A stretch of 64,000 nt of DNA, from assembly GCA_900074885.1 (NCBI GenBank), contig FJUW01000080.1, forward strand, positions 180,918-244,917, read 5' to 3'. Origin of the DNA: Rhynchosporium graminicola. Taxonomy: Eukaryota; Ascomycota; Leotiomycetes; Helotiales; Ploettnerulaceae. Below the pieces are notes generated by a model, which was given only the letters and a program-made list of their open reading frames with translations, made no database searches and was not told where the DNA came from. Of the stretch, positions 58,853 to 64,000 are shown piece after piece; within the stretch, counting starts at the first letter, position 1, and every line of letters begins with the position of its first letter. The position numbers were made by a program, and so were the translations under genes.

Positions 58853-59110
58853 AGTATAAGACAGAAGTAGTAAGAGTCTAGTAAGAGTCTCTGAATAACC
58901 TTAATTTTAGCTTAATTATAATCCTTAACCTTAGGGGTAATCATATCATTATGAAAGTTTTTATTATATATAAATAGGCCTTGCCTTCTAGTATAAATTT
59001 GTATAGGGAAGCTCGTCCCTTAGATACACACGCTAAGTTAATAGAATTTTAGCGTATAGCGGTTTAGCTATTTGACTATAGCGATTTAGCTATGGCCTTG
59101 TTTAATCGCA
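58853..59110. other. MULE leader and probable terminal region
   Basis: Upstream of the MULE start. At about 59051-59096 a short direct repeat (TAGCGGTTTAGCTAT / TAGCGATTTAGCTAT) lies at the edge of the RIP block and could be the element's terminal repeat. The partner end is missing. Confidence 0.4.
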
Positions 59111-60751
59111 ACATTTGAAGTCTCTCCGAAATTCGGAGCACTTCAAGAAAGGTCCTATTATGAAACATTATAGCTTCAAATTTTGAAAATATTTAGAGAG
59201 GAAAGGAATAGCATAGGAGTTCCGCTGATGCAACGATAAGGGTCTCCATGTTTCAGTGCTTAGTGCTATTAAATTAGCCGAAATACAATTTACTATGCAC
59301 GTCTAGGCTTGCAAAATTCTACTTAGCCACGATTCTCGGGTTGAATCACGTGTGGGGTATAGTAGCTTGATTCTGGATCGTTCCATATGTAGATGCGCGC
59401 TATTGCCAGATTACGTAATATATACCTGAGGCTTCAGTTCAGAATCTACATCCTCTCTATCTCTTCTCTATCACCCGTGGTCCGAAAATTTTAAAGAACA
59501 CACGTTTTCTCTCTACCCTTCCTGATAATACTGCCTCCAAGCTATACTAGTAATCCTGCTTGCACTAGAGACGGAATAAGTCAGGCTACCCCGGTGCGGA
59601 TAATCCTTCGATATCGCGAACGACCTTTTCAAAGCCTTAGAGCAATCATTATTACTTTCTTTAAATAGCGAGATATTGAACCTACTGAGGACTACTATAT
59701 ACATATATGTTACAATCCTCCATCATCTTATTTATATCTCGTTCTTGATCTCTATTGTAAAAGATATCCAGATGTCGATCTTAAGACAATAGACCTCAAA
59801 ATCTTCAAGGTCTCAGGATTTGATTCATTATGCGTTACCTCTTATAGGATATAACTAAACTAATTACATTCAGTACGTTTCAGGATCTCGGAGAGGCAGC
59901 TAGCAAGCTAGCTTACCAGCGATCCGTTTCTCTGAATTAGGGGGAAGGCAACTAGTTTAGTCAGAGGACTTTGTCGGTGTTGTCCTAGCACAGGGAGGAC
60001 AGGATCCCGCAATATTCGTGTCTTGCGCATCGAGACTCAACGGGAGATCTCTCAAAAAGCCGGAGGCAGGTAGGCATAGGTCATTTTGCCTCCCTTCTTG
60101 TGGTTATACAGAAGATAATATGATCTCGATTCATGTGTTTATTCGGACGCGTACAAGCTGCGTATGTCTTGCAAGCCCATTCACACATTGCGTGAGAGTG
60201 AGGGAGGTTAGTTGGAATTGAATATCGCAAAGGGAATCTCCACACAAAGCGGTTCGTAATGCGAGAGACGCAGATTTGAAAGGAGAGGTGGCTCGAAAAG
60301 GAGACGACTGTAGGTAGAGAAGTAATAGTCTACTATACAGCTCTATATACTGTCCGAAAGGATAACTTACTTCGTTCTAGATTATATCAGTTGCGGGCTG
60401 GAGGGACAGCGCGGGCGATCCAATACTGAGATATTAGAAAGCGGAGGCTTCTGCGGGTCTATTGGAGCGAATTTGTTAAGGGATACTGCTTCTTCCATAT
60501 AGGGGGCAACGAAAGTGGATATTGCCGTATGATAAGACTTCCTTATAGTAGGATCTTGTGTTTCGGATATGTAGATGCCTCCTATCGGACAGGATGAATA
60601 ATGCTCTGTAAGATGTTGATGTTGATGTACAGAAGATAGAAGTAGCTAAGAAAGGAGAGTGTAATAGCAAGGAGAGGGGCAATGCTGCTCTCCATTAGAG
60701 ATGGATCAAGGACGGTCAGATTCGTGGAGGTTCTTGATAGGGATTTTCTCG
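59111..60751. other. Intergenic; no gene recognised
   Basis: Composition returns to normal. A hairpin lies at 59115-59146 (TTGAAGT/ACTTCAA flanking CTCCGAA/TTCGGAG). Short open frames here (up to 68 codons) are unrecognisable. Confidence 0.5.
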
Positions 60752-61150
60752 GAATCGATTATTTCGTCATGAGGCTACAAGGCACACATACACCTAAAGT
60801 CAACCCTGTATCAGGCATAAGACGCTCCGGCATGCCTCTTTATCTTAATAAATTAAGCGAGGTTATGCCCCCCTAATATATATTTTCATATCTTAGAGTA
60901 CTACCTTATATGCGATTAAAATATTCAATAGGGTAGTTACTAATTAATTTTAGACTAGCCTGATAAGAATACTCTTTTCGAATTATTCTTAGGCTATAGT
61001 TTCGCTGTTATAAAAGTACTAGAACTACTCTCTAGTTCTACTTTCGGACGATTTCACGAAGTCTATTACTACGCGAGAAAAAGCGGCATGCGTAGCTCTT
61101 GGTATGGTATGTGTATATGCCTTATGGCCTCATGACGAAATAATCGATTC
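60752..61150. mobile_element. MITE-like element with MULE-type target duplication (399 bp)
   Basis: The first 24 bases (60752-60775, GAATCGATTATTTCGTCATG...) are the perfect inverted repeat of 61127-61150, and similarity continues with mismatches to about 44 bp. Flanks: ATTTTCTCG (60743-60751) and ATTTTTCTCG (61151-61160), a 9-bp direct repeat with one extra T. Long inverted ends plus a 9-10-bp duplication fit Mutator-like elements. No coding frame. Confidence 0.65.
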
Positions 61151-61240
61151 ATTTTTCTCGAACCTTCTATAGGTACGTGCTCACCGGTACGCCCGCTGTC
61201 ACCCGTCTCCTTCACAATACCAGCACCGCAATAGGACAAT

Positions 61241-63192
61241 ATGGATAGAGCCAGTCAGGTATTGGCGCAAGGTGTGCCGACTGGCGTGCCTGCATCATAC
61301 CGTGCTCCTGCGGATCATCATGGCAATGTTTCCCACTCTACACTCCATCATCGTGCTCGTGGACGACCGTCGAAGGAAAAGAAGGCCCAAGGCTAATATA
61401 CCTTAAACCGTACGAAGAATAGGGTATTATTAAGTAACTAGTTAGAATGTCTAACCTTAGATATCCGATACGAATGAAGTTTATCCCTTTACTAGCTTAT
61501 AGCGTCACCTGCTATCGACCTACCACCGAAAGGCCTCTTAAAGCTCCTAGTTATAACTAGGCCTACGCTCTGGAATATCGCTATCCAATACTATGGCAAG
61601 GTTACGTTGATCTTCAGAGTAAGGCATAGAGTAGTTGAATGATATTAGTTGCATTGCAGTACTAATTACTATAGAGAGTTAACTAAAGGTATTATCTAGG
61701 AATATCCGCACGGACCATGCACGGACTACAGTCACCTGATCCATGCCAAGACCCATATCCTCGCAACAAATACTACTAGTACGGAGGGTCAAGGTGTTAG
61801 GCTAGAACCGTCACGAGAAAAACATCTATAGGAAGATTATACACTAGTTTAAGGTCATAAAAGTTGTATTATAAGATCCGGCTGTCCTAGCCGAGAATGT
61901 GTATAAAATGGACGAGACTAGAGTGATGCTATCTATGCTAGGCTCTGTTAAAGTCCTTGTAAGTAAGCATGATAAGCGAGACTATAGAGGTGCGCGAGTC
62001 AAGCGCACAACTGTGACTGCGATCGGATATATTAGTAGCGATAGTAGGTATTTGAACCCGATGTTACTCTGGCCAGCGAGTACTCATCGAAGCAACTGGA
62101 CAACGTTCCCTACCCCTAAATAGCTATATGTATTCTCCGACTCTAGATATACCGACTCTAAGATCAGCTTGGAGTAGCTTAAGCGTATATTTGATCCCGA
62201 AACCAAGGAACGAGCTAATCAAAACCTACGCGTCTTGATCTGCGACGGCTTTAGAGCACATGAGACCCTCGAAATCTTAGAGTTCCATTTGGAGAAAAAT
62301 ATTCTTTTATATCGTCTCCCCTCTTGTACCTCCTATAAGCTCCAGCCTGGCGATGTAGCAGCGTTTGCTCCACTCAAGGCAGATTATCGTGACCAGTTGA
62401 TCAACTTGAACGAGGTATAAATACGATTAGCAAGGAGCACTTCACCTCTCTATATAGCCCCGCAAGGAAAAAAGCGTTTACGCCTAGAAACATTAAAGCC
62501 GGCTTCGCTACAAGTAGTTTGTTCCTGCTTCATCTAGCTAGAGTGCTCAGAAGTATGCCCGTACCCCAGGCTAAACCAGCTATTCCAAGCGCCGATAAGA
62601 TAAACACAGGGTCTTGTCAGCAAGGCGTAGAACCGCAGACGCCTATAACACCAGTGTCAGCAGAGTCTTTAGTCACACTGCAGAATCTGATCCCCAACGG
62701 GATGCTTATACGCTCGATGAAACGAGCAAACAGAACTTAGTGAGGCACTTACATACATAAACCAAAGCTTTCCAGAAATCCTGTGCTCTAGAAATCCTCC
62801 AAGAGGTGCGGATTCAATTCCTGACCACAATTAACAACGAAGCCAAGGTGCGACGATCGACGAAGTCACTGGTACTTAGAAAGGCGAAGGTTATGAGCTA
62901 TGGGGACCTTGAGGAAGCACGAGTGAAGCGTGCCGTAAAAGATGCTGCCCAAGAAGCCAAAGGCACGGGAAAGCGCGGTCGGAAGAGCAAGAGTAGTCCG
63001 CCCGAACCATAGGAAGACACTTTAGAGCCGGCGAGAACGTGGGTGAGTAATGCCCCCAAGCCAGCGAGTGCCTTGGTGATACAGGTTAGCAGAACACAGA
63101 TTGCTGATGATGAGCTTGCGCCAGAACCCTGGAGAGCTCTAGTGGCGCAGATGCACCAGCGGAGGCTGCGGAAAGCAACTTGGATTGGTTAG
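61241..63192 (+). pseudogene. Fot1/pogo-type (DDE_1) transposase
   Basis: ATG 61241 opens MDRASQVLAQGVPTGVPASY and a basic RARGRPSKEKK; a TAA follows after about 50 codons. Later fragments, in several frames, give the Tc1/mariner-superfamily DDE core. YKMDETRVMLSMLGSVKVLV holds the first catalytic Asp, and a conserved NPMLLWPASTHRSNW follows (61899-62123). ICDGFRAHETLEILEFHLE gives the second Asp, and KLQPGDVAAFAPLKADYRDQ the third (62235-62420). The C-terminal tail is basic (KAKVMSYGDLEEARVKR, GKRGRKSKSS), ending at TAG 63190-63192. Stops and frameshifts show it is dead; its base composition is nearer to host DNA than the RIP block. Terminal repeats not found. Confidence 0.85.
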
Positions 63193-63602
63193 TTGGAGGC
63201 AGGCTCGCGCTGGCGATATAGCACTAATTGCTTCCAACTTTCTCCCCCACACAAATGATCCGTATTTAACGTTCATCAAATAATTACGGAATTAGTCGTA
63301 GAAAGCCGAACAGAACAGTCAGAGCACATACGCAATTTATTGACTGTGATAATCGCAGGTGGCAGACTTGGGAGAACGTCACGCAAGCTCACATGTTGCG
63401 ACGACTCCATGCTTGCAGATGCACAATCATCCTTGTCGAACATCCAGTGCCGATCCATGTAGTTATATATATTGCTCTCATGCCGCTTCCAATCTAGTGC
63501 CTTAATCTTTGGTGATTTGAGTTCTAGGTGACGCTTCTAAAAGGCCTGAGCCCAGTTTTTACTTGGAGGCTTAATTGATGAATATATTTATCGTTGAACG
63601 CT
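63193..63602. other. Spacer; no gene recognised
   Basis: Between the pogo remnant and the hAT end. Only a 60-codon random frame is present. Confidence 0.5.
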
Positions 63603-63760
63603 AGTGTGCGAAAAAATAATCAAGTTAATCGATTTTTAATCGATTAAATCGATTAAGATTAGATTAGATTAGATTAACTAATTTTAACATTTGATTAGAT
63701 TAAGATTTAGAGTTAATTAATGATTTAATCGATTAACTTTTGATTTATTAGAGAAAATTC
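63603..63760. repeat. hAT terminal/subterminal repeat region (TTAATCGATTAA and GATTA motifs)
   Basis: Begins CTAGTGTGCGAAAAAATAAT, then repeated palindromic AATCGATTAA and tandem GATTA units (63656-63675), with more copies to 63740. It lies just downstream of a hAT transposase C-terminus, which fits a hAT 3' end with subterminal binding motifs. The exact end is inferred, near 63603. Confidence 0.5.
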
Positions 63761-63804
63761 TATTATATTCTTATATCTTCTTATATATCTCCTCCTCTCT
63801 ATAG

Positions 63805-64000
63805 CTACTCTATATTAAAGAAATTCTCTACGTTATTTACTATCTCCTCTAGCTCGTGTTTCTCCTCTATATCGATTATAAAACCCCAGCTCTTTAATAG
63901 ACTAATAGTCTCGAAAGTGTCTTTATTAAGCCTATTTCGTAGCTTATTTATAATTAAAGCTCCTAAGCTAAAGAATCTTTCGGAAGGCGCGGAGGTAGCT
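63805..64000 (-). CDS. hAT-family transposase, C-terminal dimerisation region (partial)
   Basis: The minus-strand frame enters from the window edge (codons from 63999) and stays open for 64 codons to TAG 63807-63805. It reads APSERFFSLGALIINKLRNR, then NKDTFETISLLKSWGF and an acidic tail. The S-E-R-x-F-S...K-R-N-R-L...L-K-S-W pattern is the classic C-terminal hAT dimerisation motif. No stop interrupts it, although the composition is AT-rich. Whether the whole gene is intact cannot be seen. Confidence 0.85.
   Translation of the reverse strand, partial: ATSAPSERFFSLGALIINKLRNRLNKDTFETISLLKSWGFIIDIEEKHELEEIVNNVENFFNIE

Noticed and set aside
59115..59146. Hairpin TTGAAGT..CTCCGAA/TTCGGAG..ACTTCAA
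   Set aside because: Not adjacent to any gene end or element end that I could define; probably fortuitous.

Overview
The window is nuclear DNA of a filamentous ascomycete (Pezizomycotina; I lean to Leotiomycetes, but that is only an impression). Short GT-AG introns of 46-60 nt, a mitochondrial aspartate aminotransferase, a PtaB/LDB1-type LIM-binding regulator and massive repeat-induced point mutation (RIP, CpA to TpA) support this.

Layout. (1) 1-9.75 kb has balanced base composition. It holds two real genes, both on the minus strand: the 5' part of the aminotransferase (32-1089) and the complete LIM-binding regulator (3286-5700). Then come about 4 kb with no convincing gene. (2) 9.75-59.1 kb is one block of RIP-mutated, nested transposons in which CA and TG are almost absent and TA dominates. 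I resolve three Ty3/gypsy-type families, A (chromovirus, 235 bp LTRs), B (chromovirus, 268 bp LTRs) and C (gag-only, about 201 bp LTRs). There is also one Ty1/copia element (D), an orphan gag-like region (E) and the N-terminal part of a MULE transposase. Target-site duplications give the order of insertion: A2 (ATATA) and C1 (ACTCT) lie in B2; B2 (CTAGC) lies in copia D; D sits between E and the MULE; B1 (AAGA) lies in E; C2 (AATTC) lies in the MULE; A1 (ATAAC) lies just left of E. (3) 59.1-64 kb returns to mixed composition with a small MITE-like element, a decayed Fot1/pogo-type transposase and, at the edge, the C-terminus of a hAT transposase.

Assembly. The block holds four scaffold joins (single N at 14034, 24000 and 37966; 682 N at 52603-53284). 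Three are flanked by near-identical copies of 2.3-3.2 kb, which are best read as unmerged overlapping contig ends. Removing them makes the two B elements 7776 and 7778 bp long. The fourth hides about 2.2 kb of element A1.

Most notable points: (a) in every element the outer edge of each LTR escaped RIP while the same bases at the inner edge did not; (b) family B carries a conserved open frame antisense to gag-pol, between pol and the 3' LTR; (c) families A, B and C all have a primer site complementary to their own predicted transcript start (Tf1-like self-priming); (d) family C is a gag-only mosaic that shares its R-U5/leader with B and its pre-polypurine box with A; (e) the aminotransferase needs a 3-nt exon to encode its conserved Asp.
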